From Rhizobium sp. FKY42 (lineage in GTDB: Bacteria > Pseudomonadota > Alphaproteobacteria > Rhizobiales > Rhizobiaceae), in assembly GCF_005222835.1 (NCBI RefSeq), contig NZ_STGA01000029.1, forward strand, positions 558,001 to 622,000: DNA of 64,000 bases, written 5' to 3'. Position 1 is the stretch's first letter; the number at the start of each line of letters is the position of its first letter. Under the pieces are notes generated by a model that saw nothing but the letters and a program-made list of their open reading frames with translations, was not told where the DNA came from and made no database searches. This document shows positions 17,575 to 26,521 of the stretch, one piece after another. The translations under genes and the position numbers were made by a program.

Positions 17575-18819
17575 TCAGGCCACGGCGGAAAGCTTGGTAC
17601 GATCGCCCTGCAGGCGTTCCGTCATGAAGTTTGTGTACCATTCGACGAACTGCATGACACCACCTTCATGATCGGGCGAATAGGGACCTGGCTCATAGGC
17701 AGGCGAGCGGATGCCGAAAGCGTTTTCCTCAACGATCGAGCGATCCTGATCATTGGTCATCTGCCAGACATGAGTGAGCTCGTGCAGGTCGTAATCCACG
17801 CCTTCCACGGCATCCTTGTGCACCAGCCATTTGGTGGTGACCTGCGTTTCTTCCGCAGAAAGGGGAAGCACACGGAACGAGATCGCGTGATCTCCCAGCA
17901 TATGGTTCCAGGTCGTTGGGTAGTGGAACAGCAGCATGGTGCCAATGTGGGAAATCTTCACGTCATCGGAGAGAGGACGCTTCACGGCCCGCTTGCCGCT
18001 CATGGTGTAGCTTTCGGCATCCTCGATCAGCGGCATGCGCGCCACGCGGAACTGGCCGCTCTGGTGCATGGTGAAGGTGCTTGGCAGGCCTGCCTGCTCG
18101 CAGCGCTGCCAGTGTTCCGAGATAAAGGGATCTTCAGCGGCCCCCTGAACGCCGGTTGCAGACGGCGCTTCCGGGTATGTACGGCAAAGCTCCGGGTGAT
18201 TACCCGCGCAATGGTAGCATTCGCGGTTATTTTCCCAGACGAGCTTCCAGTTCCCCTTTTCGACAATGGTGCTTTCGAACGCGACCTTGCTTTCCCAAAG
18301 GCGATGCGGCGCGACATAGGGTTCGATGGTCTGGCGAACGGGTGCGAAATCCGGCGCCTCATCGGCCAGACAGATGAAGATGTAACCGGCCACGCTTTCG
18401 CAATGAACCTGCTTCATGCCGAACTGAGCCTTGTCGAAATCCTCGCCCATCTGGCGCGCGAAAACGAGGGAACCGTCCAGATCATAGGTCCACTGGTGGT
18501 AGGGGCAGACGAGCTTTGCGGATGCACCTTTTTCTGCGGTGCAGACCCGGTGGCCACGGTGGCGACAGGTGTTGTGAAAAGCCCGAATGACCTTGTCGCG
18601 ACCGCGCACGATGACGACAGGATAATCGCCAATCTGCACGGTGAAATAATTGCCCACTCGAGGGATCTCGCAATCATGGCCCATGAACAGCCAATCGCGA
18701 TACCAGATCATTTCCATGTCGAGACGGAAGTAATCCTGATCGATATAGAAGGGCTGTTCGAGACTGAAGCCCTCGCGGTGGTTCTTCAGCTGGCGCAGCA
18801 CGGTTTCGCGAATATCCAT
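17575..18819 (-). CDS. gbcA: Rieske non-heme iron oxygenase, glycine betaine monooxygenase type (GbcA-like)
   Basis: A 414-residue ring-hydroxylating-type oxygenase alpha subunit. The Rieske cluster ligands are C85-x-H87 and C105-x2-H108 (CRH ... CPYH). The mononuclear iron site is seen as H203 and H208 in NRECYHCAGNHPE with an Asp in MTNDQDR (about 355-359). Overall sequence resembles GbcA/stachydrine demethylases, which remove a methyl group from quaternary amines as formaldehyde; betaines are common osmolytes and carbon sources from plants. AGGAACG precedes the ATG. First gene of the gbcAB-like operon; the upstream DNA carries many repeated TGTCG half sites. Confidence 0.85.
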   Translation of the reverse strand: MDIRETVLRQLKNHREGFSLEQPFYIDQDYFRLDMEMIWYRDWLFMGHDCEIPRVGNYFTVQIGDYPVVIVRGRDKVIRAFHNTCRHRGHRVCTAEKGASAKLVCPYHQWTYDLDGSLVFARQMGEDFDKAQFGMKQVHCESVAGYIFICLADEAPDFAPVRQTIEPYVAPHRLWESKVAFESTIVEKGNWKLVWENNRECYHCAGNHPELCRTYPEAPSATGVQGAAEDPFISEHWQRCEQAGLPSTFTMHQSGQFRVARMPLIEDAESYTMSGKRAVKRPLSDDVKISHIGTMLLFHYPTTWNHMLGDHAISFRVLPLSAEETQVTTKWLVHKDAVEGVDYDLHELTHVWQMTNDQDRSIVEENAFGIRSPAYEPGPYSPDHEGGVMQFVEWYTNFMTERLQGDRTKLSAVA

Positions 18820-18829
18820 CTTGCGTTCC

Positions 18830-18947
18830 TGTCGATCTGGAATGACCCTGAAATGTCGATACCAAATATAGCCGACAGCAGGTCAGCCACGACAGAGGGC
18901 ATTGCGACATGCAGTTCCGCATTGACGACAGGAAAAACGACATGTCG
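18830..18947. promoter_or_regulatory. cluster of eight TGTCG/CGACA half sites upstream of gbcA
   Basis: The pentamer TGTCG or its complement occurs at 18830, 18854, 18873, 18890, 18905, 18926, 18938 and 18943. The last two form the palindrome CGACATGTCG, and a 9-bp inverted repeat TGCGACATG/CATGTCGCA links 18903-18911 with 18941-18949. All lie between gbcA and the divergent gene at 19124, inside a 304-base gap (18820-19123) without a gene. In Pseudomonas, gbcA is controlled by the AraC-family activator GbdR; whether these sites match such a regulator here is inference. The rest of the gap shows nothing further. Confidence 0.5.
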
Positions 18948-19123
18948 CAGCAAGCGCATTCGCGAAACTGTCTCAAACATCCAATGACTTAAGTTACAAG
19001 ACCGTCGCTTTCTGATGGAGTCGGACGACGCAAACAGGATAGGTTTGAAAATCAACAATCACGCAAGCCAGCGTTAAGGATCGTGCAATAAACTTTGGGC
19101 TGTACCTGATTGGAGAGCGTGGC

Positions 19124-19735
19124 GTGGAAGAGAAGAGGAAGTTCCGTTATTTCGATGCGGCGGCGCTCAAACCCTTGTTGCCGCAGACGAAGAAGGCGTC
19201 GCATTCCGAATTTCTGCGCACGGGCCGCATTTCCCGCGAAAAAGGCGACTGGCTGCCAGACGAGCGGCGCTACCTGACCTATGAAGAGGTTGCGGAACGC
19301 ACGGAAAAAAAGCTGACGACAGCCGGGGAAACCACCCATGAGCGGCTGAACAATGTTCACAAGCTCATCCGCTTTCCGAAGATCATCTTCAGCAAGGCGC
19401 TGGATGAGCGCCCGCATCTCGGCTATTGCCATGTCACCACGGCCAAGACCCGCTTCGAGCGCAGTAAGCCTATCGTCTGGTCGTTCTACATCTGCAACTT
19501 TGCCGCAGACATCGGGGATAATGAAGAGTTCTTCCAGCACATTCGCACCGACTATTCCCGCATGTATTTCGCCGTTGCCATGCAGCAGGCAGCCGATGGT
19601 CGGATGGAAATCGACAAGAGCATTCGCGGCAATGGACTTCTGTTCAAGACAAGCGATCCTTCGGAAGCGCTGAAGAACGTGCTCGTTCTGGGCGCTCCGG
19701 ACGAAACGGTGCGCGAGATCATCCGCAAGCTCTGA
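19124..19735 (+). CDS. conserved hypothetical protein (possibly DUF6656)
   Basis: A soluble 203-residue protein without signal peptide or membrane segment. It starts at a GTG preceded by GGAGAG six bases upstream (19112-19117). Seen are charged N- and C-terminal parts and a central block FYICNFAADIGDNEEFFQHI. I do not recognise a motif that gives a function; size and look fit a Rhizobiales-specific family that may be DUF6656. The frame on the opposite strand over the same DNA has no start signals and is taken as a shadow. It lies 46 bases upstream of tsaC on the same strand, so the three genes up to 22202 may share a transcript. Confidence 0.6.
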   Translation: MEEKRKFRYFDAAALKPLLPQTKKASHSEFLRTGRISREKGDWLPDERRYLTYEEVAERTEKKLTTAGETTHERLNNVHKLIRFPKIIFSKALDERPHLGYCHVTTAKTRFERSKPIVWSFYICNFAADIGDNEEFFQHIRTDYSRMYFAVAMQQAADGRMEIDKSIRGNGLLFKTSDPSEALKNVLVLGAPDETVREIIRKL

Positions 19736-19781
19736 AAGAATTTGCAAGGCCGATGGATTTGGCGTTATTCACCAGATCATC

Positions 19782-20762
19782 ATGGCTGCAACAATCATTT
19801 CCATCGAAAACGAACACGACCGAGCCCTGAAGGACGGCGTCTCCCGGCTGAGCGAAGGCTTGCCGATCGCCATTCCAACGGAAACGGTTTACGGTCTGGC
19901 GGCCGATGCGACAAATCCGAAGGCTGTGACGGCCATCTACGAGACCAAGGGGCGACCGCAGTTCAACCCGCTGATCTGCCATATGGCAGATCTTGCCATG
20001 GCAAAGCTGCATGCAGAATTCGATCCCATCTCGGAACGTCTCGCGCAAGCCTTTTGGCCGGGGCCCCTGACGCTGGTTCTGCCGCTTCTGGAAACAAGCC
20101 CCATCCACCTATTGGCGACGGCGGGGCTTGATAGCGTGGGCGTGCGCGTCCCGAAGGGGTTTGCCAGCGAACTCATCCGTGCTCTGGGCAGACCGCTGGC
20201 TGCACCAAGTGCGAACACCTCCGGCAAGATCAGTCCGACCAGCGCGCAGCATGTCGCGGATGATCTGGGAAACAAGCTCTCGCTCATCCTTGATGGCGGC
20301 AGTGCGCCGGTGGGTGTTGAATCCACCATCATCCGCGTTGAGGGCAAGCGCGTGCGTCTGCTTCGTCCGGGCGGCATTGCGGCGGAGGAGATCGAGGCGC
20401 TGCTGGGTCAACCGGTCGAGCGCCAGGAGGGTCCGGCACCGACAATCGAAGCGCCTGGAATGCTGGCTTCGCATTATGCGCCAGGGGCTTTCGTGCGCCT
20501 TAACGCCGTGGATGCGCAGGCTGGTGAGGCGCTGATCCGCTTTGCGGGTCAGCCCGTAACCGGAAGCGAGCATGCGCGCGCCATCTTCGATCTGAGCGCC
20601 TCTGGTGATCTGGCCGAGGCTGCCGCCAATCTCTTCGGCCTGTTGAAGCAGGCAGACGCCACAGGCGTTGAGCGAATTGCCATTGGCCCTGTTCCGGATC
20701 ATGGGCTGGGAGAAGCAATCAACGACCGGCTGATGCGCGCTGCCGCACCTCGCGATACGTAA
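19782..20762 (+). CDS. tsaC: L-threonylcarbamoyladenylate synthase (TsaC/Sua5)
   Basis: The 326-residue enzyme makes threonylcarbamoyl-AMP from threonine, bicarbonate and ATP for the t6A37 modification of ANN-decoding tRNAs. It has the YrdC domain with IPTETVYGLAADA, the KGRPQFNPL loop and SANTSGKISPTS, and a C-terminal Sua5 domain after a linker containing the APGMLASHYAPGA motif, so it is the long Sua5 form (about 330 residues) rather than the short TsaC/YrdC form. A Shine-Dalgarno is weak. The next gene begins 12 bases after its stop, as in other Rhizobiaceae where it is coupled with an FAD-linked oxidase. Confidence 0.92.
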   Translation: MAATIISIENEHDRALKDGVSRLSEGLPIAIPTETVYGLAADATNPKAVTAIYETKGRPQFNPLICHMADLAMAKLHAEFDPISERLAQAFWPGPLTLVLPLLETSPIHLLATAGLDSVGVRVPKGFASELIRALGRPLAAPSANTSGKISPTSAQHVADDLGNKLSLILDGGSAPVGVESTIIRVEGKRVRLLRPGGIAAEEIEALLGQPVERQEGPAPTIEAPGMLASHYAPGAFVRLNAVDAQAGEALIRFAGQPVTGSEHARAIFDLSASGDLAEAAANLFGLLKQADATGVERIAIGPVPDHGLGEAINDRLMRAAAPRDT

Positions 20763-20774
20763 AGGATAGCGACT

Positions 20775-22202
20775 ATGGATAGCCTCCTCTCCTCCGATCT
20801 GCTTTCCCGCTTTGCCGCAATCGTGGGCGAAGCCAATGTCATCACGGATGAGAAGGAGATGGCTCCTCGACTTTCCGAGAACCGAGGGCTCTACCATGGC
20901 CGCGCTGCCATGGTGCTGAAACCGGCTTCAACAGAAGAGGTTTCGCGCATCATGGCGCTGGCAAGCGAGACAGGAACGCCAGTTGTACCGCAAACGGGCA
21001 ATACGGGACTGGTCGGCGGGCAGACGCCCTCGGAAGACGGCAAATCCATCATCCTGTCTCTGGAGCGGATGAACCGCATTCGCGACATCGATCCGCTGGG
21101 CAACACCATGGTGGTCGATGGCGGGTGCATTCTCGCCGATATCCAGAAGGCCGCGGAAGATATCGGGCGGCTGTTTCCGCTCTCGCTTGGCTCTGAAGGC
21201 TCTTGCCGCATTGCGGGCAATCTCTCCACCAATGCGGGCGGAACCGCCGTTCTTGCCTATGGCAATACGCGCCAGCTTTGCCTAGGGCTCGAAGTCGTCC
21301 TTCCGACCGGCGAAATATGGGACGGGCTGCGTCGCCTGAAAAAGGACAATACTGGCTACGACCTGCGAGATCTCTTCATCGGCGCGGAGGGAACGCTCGG
21401 CGTGATTACCGGAGCGGTGTTGAAACTGTTTCCACGTCCAGCAGGCCATCAGGTTGCGTTTGCGGGCGTGCCCTCACCGCAGGCCGCGCTCCAGCTTTTT
21501 GAGAAAGCATCCAACCTGTGCGGCACGGCGCTGACGGGCTTCGAACTGATGCCGCGGATCGGCATAGACTTCACAACCCGCCATATTCCGGGCGTGCGCG
21601 ATCCGCTCGCCTCCCCTCACCCGTGGTATGTCCTGATCGACATCTCCACCAATGATTCAGCCGCGACAGCGGAAACCATGGTGCAATCCCTGCTGGAGCA
21701 GGGCTTCGAAGATGGCCTGGTGGAAGATGCCGTGATTGCTGCTTCCCTCGCACAGACCAAAGCGCTCTGGCACATGCGCGAAAGCATGTCGGATGCGCAG
21801 AAGCCGGAAGGTGGCTCGATCAAACACGACGTCTCCGTTCCGGTGTCGCGCATTCCCGAATTCATGGCACAAGCCGAGACGGCCGTGCTGGCGGCGATGC
21901 CGGGCGCGCGTATCTGCGCTTTCGGGCATCTGGGCGACGGCAATATTCACTACAATATCTCGCAGCCGGTCGGCGCCGACAAGGCTGCGTTTCTTGCCCG
22001 CTGGCGCGAGATCAACGCAATCGTCCATGCCATCGTGCTGGAAAAGGGCGGCTCGATCTCCGCCGAGCATGGCATCGGTCAGTTGAAGCGGGATGAGCTC
22101 GCGAGCATTCGTCCTGCAATCGAAATCGACCTCATGCGCCGCATCAAGCGGGCATTCGACCCGGCCGGGATCATGAACCCCGGCAAGGTGATCAACGTCT
22201 GA
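20775..22202 (+). CDS. FAD-linked D-2-hydroxyacid dehydrogenase (GlcD/D2HGDH family)
   Basis: A 475-residue oxidoreductase with an N-terminal FAD-binding type 4 domain (QTGNTGLVGGQTP and NLSTNAGGTAVLAYGNTR) and a C-terminal FAD-oxidase domain with the metal-binding FGHLGDGNIHYNI and EHGIGQLKRDEL. This matches D-lactate, glycolate (GlcD) and D-2-hydroxyglutarate dehydrogenases, which pass electrons to quinones or ETF. The family includes several substrates and the sequence alone does not decide; D-2-hydroxyglutarate is the commonest for stand-alone genes like this one with no glcEF partners. AAGGA lies eight bases before the ATG. Likely in an operon with tsaC. Confidence 0.88.
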   Translation: MDSLLSSDLLSRFAAIVGEANVITDEKEMAPRLSENRGLYHGRAAMVLKPASTEEVSRIMALASETGTPVVPQTGNTGLVGGQTPSEDGKSIILSLERMNRIRDIDPLGNTMVVDGGCILADIQKAAEDIGRLFPLSLGSEGSCRIAGNLSTNAGGTAVLAYGNTRQLCLGLEVVLPTGEIWDGLRRLKKDNTGYDLRDLFIGAEGTLGVITGAVLKLFPRPAGHQVAFAGVPSPQAALQLFEKASNLCGTALTGFELMPRIGIDFTTRHIPGVRDPLASPHPWYVLIDISTNDSAATAETMVQSLLEQGFEDGLVEDAVIAASLAQTKALWHMRESMSDAQKPEGGSIKHDVSVPVSRIPEFMAQAETAVLAAMPGARICAFGHLGDGNIHYNISQPVGADKAAFLARWREINAIVHAIVLEKGGSISAEHGIGQLKRDELASIRPAIEIDLMRRIKRAFDPAGIMNPGKVINV

Positions 22203-22208
22203 ACCAGA

Positions 22209-24506
22209 TTATCGCTGCGAGAGCGAATACAACAGGTCGGCGCTGATGCCGGACGCCGCGCCGGTTCCATTCAGGATGGAGAGAGCTGACGAGCTGGCGC
22301 TGGAATTCTGCTGGTCATACAACGCGGTGAACTTGCTGATCATCTTGGCGACCTTGTCGCTATCCTTGAGATCTGAAAGGGTCATGTACTTCTCGACAAG
22401 CGCCGCCTGTTTGTCGACATCCATGTTGCTGAAGCTTTCCGGCAGAGAGTAGGACACGCGGAAGAACTCGAGCAGCGCCGTATCGCCGAGAATATCGTAG
22501 GCGGAGGTGATCTTCGGCGACATGCGCTCGAAGTAGAGCGCCAGGCGAACGCCGGGATTGGCCTCGCCCTGCTGTTCTTCCAGCGTCTGCCGGTTATACT
22601 TGTTCTCGATCTCGATGATCTTGCCCTGGGACTGGACGCCGGTATTCACGTTGCGCGAAACATTGCCGCTCTTATCGAAATTGAACGATCCCAGAATCTC
22701 CGCCCAGACACCATCCTTCTGCTGGTTCACGAAGCTGTTGGGGTCCAAAAGATCGGAACTGAATACCTGCTTGAGGAAATCGCTGGAAACATCCTTGGGA
22801 TCGACGCCGTAAGAGGTCAGAAGAACATTCACCAGACGGCTATCGCTCAAAAACTGAGACGCGGTTTCGATCTCCACCATCTGTTTCGAATAGTAGCTGA
22901 CCTCCTCCTTGGCCTTTGTCTGCGCGGAGGTAAGTTCTGTGCCCTTGAGCAGACGCGTCTGCTGAATGGTATAAGCAGAGCCGATGGAAGTGATCGTTGC
23001 AGTGGTCTGGGCAATGACAGGAGATGTGGTTTTGCCATCCTTGCCGAAGTTGAACGCCTTGGCGAGTTGGAGATAGCGGTCGTCGCCAAGCGTGTAGACG
23101 AAGCTCTTCGTATCGTTGAGATCGCTGGTCAGCACCTGCCTGAGCGTGAAGGTGGACACCTGCGACGGGTCCAGACCCACAGCCTTGAGAGCAAATTCAT
23201 AGGCATTCGGTTTACTCAGGAAATCATCGACCGAAGTGACGTCTGTCATCGCCGTCTTATAGAGCAATGCTGCCTGCTCATCGGCTTCATCCTGCGTATC
23301 GTCATAGCGGCTGAAGTAATAGTTTGACGTTGTCTCCTGCTGCTGGGCCGTCTGGGCGCTTCCCGCGGCAACGGTTCCGTCGGAGGCAAAATTGAAGGCT
23401 TTGGCCAGTTCAAGCAGACCGGGCTTCTCAGCAGCAAGCGTGTAAACCGCGCTACTGGTATCGTTCAGATCGCTTTTCAGCGCGCTCTCGATATTGGACC
23501 AGACTACGCCATCCAGATCGAACGCCTTGGTTATGTAGTTGTAGAGACGGCTGTCGGTCGAGAGATCCTCGATCTTCGTGACGCTGCCGATCTTCGATTT
23601 GAAATAGGTATCCTCATTGGTGGCGGTCGTGGTTGAGACACGCGTCTGGTTGCTCAGATAAAGCTCGTAGGTCGCCTTGGACTGATCGCTTGTCTGCGCA
23701 CCACCCGTCGGCACAGTGCCATCAGCATTGAACTGGAAGGCATCCGCCAGCTTGTAGTACTGCTCGATCGTACTCAGCGTCTTCTCGTTGGCAAAAATCT
23801 GGTTGCGCAAGGAAATTCGCTCGTCGGGATCGTCTGATGCATCCACCTTGGCCTGGAGGTCCGCATTGGCCGCCGTCAGTTCATCCTTGCTAGGCTTCAG
23901 GTTCTGGTTGATGTAGCTGTTGGCATCGCTGGTATCGCTTGTCAGCACGCCTTTCAGAAAATCGCGCGAATAATAGGTCTCATCGAGACCATAGGCGGTA
24001 AACATATAGGAGCGCAGCCGGTCATCGCTCAACAGTTGATCGACGCTGGTGATCGTCCCCATCATAGCGTTGAAATATCCTGCCTCCACAGAGACGGATT
24101 CTTCCTTGGCGTCCATTGTCGCAGAATAAAGCCCGATCACATCGTCCATCTGATTGGACGTCTGAGCAACCGCGGAACTCGTGTTGTTGAAATTGAACGC
24201 TGCTGCAAACTGGCGGTAACGACTATCGCTCAAACGATTGGCGAAGCTCGTCTCATCGCTCAGGTCGCTTTCCAGAACCTTTTGCATGAAGGCCTTGGCA
24301 TAGGTCATCTCGCCAAGACCAAACGCTTTCATGGCATAATTGTACAGCCGATCGTTCTCCATGAACTCATCGACGGTCTTCACCTTGGCGATGTTGGCTT
24401 CGTAATAATCTGCCTCCCGCGAAACCTCGGGCTGCTTGGCCACGCGATTCAGTGACGTATAAAGATCGCGATTGACGAGATCGTAGCTGAGAAAGGTCGA
24501 TACCAT
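22209..24506 (-). CDS. DUF1217 protein with about six repeated modules
   Basis: The 765-residue protein is built from repeats of about 120-150 residues. Each has a segment like VDEFMENDRLYNYAMKAFGL (variants at about residues 45, 170, 315, 450, 575 and 680) followed by a line such as LAKAFNFGKDGK. This is DUF1217, a family often found in flagellar gene clusters of Rhizobiales, but no flagellar gene is near. Sequences are rich in Asp, Ser, Thr and Gln and contain no cysteine or membrane segment, in line with a secreted or surface fibre-like protein; no signal peptide is seen. AGAGG precedes the ATG. It ends 6 bases from the convergent FAD dehydrogenase gene. Confidence 0.8.
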   Translation of the reverse strand: MVSTFLSYDLVNRDLYTSLNRVAKQPEVSREADYYEANIAKVKTVDEFMENDRLYNYAMKAFGLGEMTYAKAFMQKVLESDLSDETSFANRLSDSRYRQFAAAFNFNNTSSAVAQTSNQMDDVIGLYSATMDAKEESVSVEAGYFNAMMGTITSVDQLLSDDRLRSYMFTAYGLDETYYSRDFLKGVLTSDTSDANSYINQNLKPSKDELTAANADLQAKVDASDDPDERISLRNQIFANEKTLSTIEQYYKLADAFQFNADGTVPTGGAQTSDQSKATYELYLSNQTRVSTTTATNEDTYFKSKIGSVTKIEDLSTDSRLYNYITKAFDLDGVVWSNIESALKSDLNDTSSAVYTLAAEKPGLLELAKAFNFASDGTVAAGSAQTAQQQETTSNYYFSRYDDTQDEADEQAALLYKTAMTDVTSVDDFLSKPNAYEFALKAVGLDPSQVSTFTLRQVLTSDLNDTKSFVYTLGDDRYLQLAKAFNFGKDGKTTSPVIAQTTATITSIGSAYTIQQTRLLKGTELTSAQTKAKEEVSYYSKQMVEIETASQFLSDSRLVNVLLTSYGVDPKDVSSDFLKQVFSSDLLDPNSFVNQQKDGVWAEILGSFNFDKSGNVSRNVNTGVQSQGKIIEIENKYNRQTLEEQQGEANPGVRLALYFERMSPKITSAYDILGDTALLEFFRVSYSLPESFSNMDVDKQAALVEKYMTLSDLKDSDKVAKMISKFTALYDQQNSSASSSALSILNGTGAASGISADLLYSLSQR

Positions 24507-24836
24507 TGCCGAGGCCTCTTACCCTCACGCGACGTTGTGAGACGCCACAATACATACGGAAACTTAAGGAATTGCTGCCGCAGTCTGTCACGTTTCCCTT
24601 GCCCGGACCTGTTGCATTTGAGCTTTTCGTATCAGACCCGCACTGAGATTACTGGATTCATTCAAATGAAACCTTGAGAAGTTGACATTCGCTAACCATC
24701 TGACGACGCTAGAATTTCTTAACCGCGATTTTTAAGTCGTTCTGCAAATACCCCGCCTATGTTGAGCCCACCAGAGGACAAAAGTCCCGGGAGATGACCG
24801 AAACGGCTCTCAGGTAAAACAAGGGTAGCATTCGAG
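24507..24836. other. divergent intergenic region with a structured leader before the DUF6101-like gene
   Basis: This 330-base gap lies between two divergently read genes and must hold both promoters; none stands out (a TTGACA at 24681 has no -10 at the right distance). The last 65 bases before the forward gene look structured: hairpin GGAC-AAAA-GTCC at about 24776-24787, then GGGAGA (24789) that can pair with CTCTC (24811) around an inner CCG-AAA-CGG stem, followed by CAGGTAAAAC. The end resembles the 3' part of a glycine riboswitch but lacks its core. Confidence 0.4.
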
Positions 24837-25403
24837 ATGACAAATACGGTTCTGAAACCCACATGGGCAGGTGCGACGCTGAGGCTCGACCCCGCGCGTT
24901 TCCCCCAGCAGATCACGTACGGGCTGCATGATGCCGCCGGCGATGTCACCATTACCATCGACGAACGCGGCGCAGTCCTGCGCAAGATCCTCCCCGAGAG
25001 CGGCCTGCCGCTTTCCTTCGCTCTTCCCGCTCGCGCCTTCAAAGGAGTCGCGGCTCGGGCTATCGATCATGGCAATGGCGAAGTGACCGTGACACTTGAA
25101 CTCCATCACGAAGATCCGGACCTCTGCATTCCGCTGCTGGTGGCTCACGACCTGTGCGACATCGCAGCCGACTGGCGTAGCTGGTCGGAAGCTTTCCGCA
25201 TTCCGATGCTGATGGTAGAGGCAGACGGAATCGCCCGTCCGCTGGAAAACCACCTCGGAAACATTCGGACCGGGGAAAGCAAGCAGCGCCGCCGTCACTC
25301 CTACTTTGCGGCTCGTCGGCCACGCTTCCTGGTTCGCCGCCAGACCGGCAGTCTGGGCGTTGCCATGCGCATCGAAGGCAAGGAAATCATCGCAAGACGT
25401 TGA
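24837..25403 (+). CDS. hypothetical protein, DUF6101-like
   Basis: A soluble 188-residue protein with no signal peptide or membrane segment. The N-terminal half reads as beta strands (ATLRLDPARFPQQITYGLHD, DVTITIDERGAVLRK), the C-terminal end is very basic (KQRRRHSYFAARRPRFLVRR). Size, ends and its place next to ubiA on the opposite strand fit the DUF6101 family of Hyphomicrobiales, function unknown; this family call is from memory and moderate. The ATG at 24837 is preceded by AAGGG at 13 bases and GAG directly. A bidirectional terminator follows. Confidence 0.6.
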   Translation: MTNTVLKPTWAGATLRLDPARFPQQITYGLHDAAGDVTITIDERGAVLRKILPESGLPLSFALPARAFKGVAARAIDHGNGEVTVTLELHHEDPDLCIPLLVAHDLCDIAADWRSWSEAFRIPMLMVEADGIARPLENHLGNIRTGESKQRRRHSYFAARRPRFLVRRQTGSLGVAMRIEGKEIIARR

Positions 25404-25426
25404 ATTTCCCATTTTTTATGAAAATT

Positions 25427-25463
25427 GCCCGGTCCTGACGCCAAACGTCAGCCGGGCATTTTC
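25427..25463. terminator. bidirectional Rho-independent terminator between DUF6101-like gene and ubiA
   Basis: A stem GCCCGG..CTGACG/CGTCAG..CCGGGC (25427-25440 with 25446-25457, a TC bulge on one side) closes a loop of about five bases. It is flanked by AAAATT on the left and ATTTTC on the right, so it works for both converging genes. Confidence 0.8.
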
Positions 25464-25478
25464 ATATACGACATAGCG

Positions 25479-26450
25479 TCACAGGGCATTGCCGTTGTAA
25501 TGCGCCAAGGCTGCGGTAAGGCCGACAAAGATGATGAAGCCCACCCGGTTGTTGAACTTGAACAGCTTCAGGCATTGATCAGGATTATCGATATCCAGCA
25601 CCAGGATCTGCCAGGCCAGCATGACGGCGGCAACCAGCAGGCCTAGGTAGGCGAAAAGGCCTGCATGGGCGGTCGCAAAGGCAGCGATAAAGAAAATCAG
25701 CGACAAACCATAAATGGCCGATAGCCAGATCTTTGTATGTTCCCCGAACAGACGCGCGGTCGAACGGACGCCAACAAGCGCATCGTCCTCCTTATCCTGA
25801 TGGGCATAGATCGTATCGTAGCCGATGGTCCAAAGGATTGCCGCAATGTAGAGCCACAATGCCGGCCAGCCGAGACTACCATAGACGCCAGCCCAGCCCA
25901 TCAGCGCGCCCCAGGAAAAGGCCAAACCTAGGAAAAATTGCGGCCAATCCGTAAACCTTTTGGCAAAGGGATAGATCGCAACGATTGCGAGCGAGGCAAA
26001 GCCCAGCCAGATCGCAAATGTATTGAATTGCAACAACACGACCAGACCAACCAAGGCCTGAAGCACCATGAAGACCTTGGCCTGCAGACGCGAGACCCGG
26101 CCCGACGGAAGAGGCCTTGAGCGCGTGCGGGCAACCTGCAGGTCGATCTTGTGATCCACCAGATCATTATAGGTGCAGCCCGCACCGCGCATGGCAACGG
26201 CACCGATGAAGAACAGAAAGAGATGGACAAGCTTCAGCTCCAGTGAAAACCCGCCATCAGGAGCCCCATCGGCATTCGCGGCAAGGGCTGATGACCAGAA
26301 ACACGGCCACATGAGAAGCTGCCAGCCGATAGGCCTGTCCCAGCGCGCGAGCTGTGCATAGGGCCACAGCCATCGCGGCAGGACGCGGTAGACGAAGTTA
26401 TCGGAAGGAGCGTCGGCGACACGGCCGTTCAGATCAATGGGCTTACTCAT
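25479..26450 (-). CDS. ubiA: 4-hydroxybenzoate polyprenyltransferase
   Basis: The 323-residue inner-membrane enzyme attaches the polyprenyl tail (made by the ispB product, 47574-48590) to 4-hydroxybenzoate in ubiquinone synthesis. Visible are many membrane helices, the first Asp-rich motif NDLVDHKIDLQVART (NDxxDxxxD) and the second, DTIYAHQDKEDD, both needed for Mg-diphosphate binding. Length is typical (about 290-320). AAGG lies nine bases before the ATG. A strong terminator follows on the 3' side; it is not linked to other ubi genes. Confidence 0.95.
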   Translation of the reverse strand: MSKPIDLNGRVADAPSDNFVYRVLPRWLWPYAQLARWDRPIGWQLLMWPCFWSSALAANADGAPDGGFSLELKLVHLFLFFIGAVAMRGAGCTYNDLVDHKIDLQVARTRSRPLPSGRVSRLQAKVFMVLQALVGLVVLLQFNTFAIWLGFASLAIVAIYPFAKRFTDWPQFFLGLAFSWGALMGWAGVYGSLGWPALWLYIAAILWTIGYDTIYAHQDKEDDALVGVRSTARLFGEHTKIWLSAIYGLSLIFFIAAFATAHAGLFAYLGLLVAAVMLAWQILVLDIDNPDQCLKLFKFNNRVGFIIFVGLTAALAHYNGNAL

Positions 26451-26521
26451 GGCAGCCTTCTACAATATTGACCTGTCCGGCGGAACCAAATTCTACTCTG
26501 TTGGGTCACATCACGACACCA

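Noticed and set aside
19052..19747. Minus-strand frame of 231 codons over the gene at 19124
   Set aside because: The forward frame has a good Shine-Dalgarno, an operon-like position before tsaC and balanced composition; the minus frame has none of these.
24780..24836. Glycine riboswitch
   Set aside because: Only the flanking GGGAGA and CTCTCAGG-AAAA pieces are present; the conserved GCCGAAGG core and inner hairpins are missing, and the gene has no known glycine link. Kept only as a structured-leader observation.
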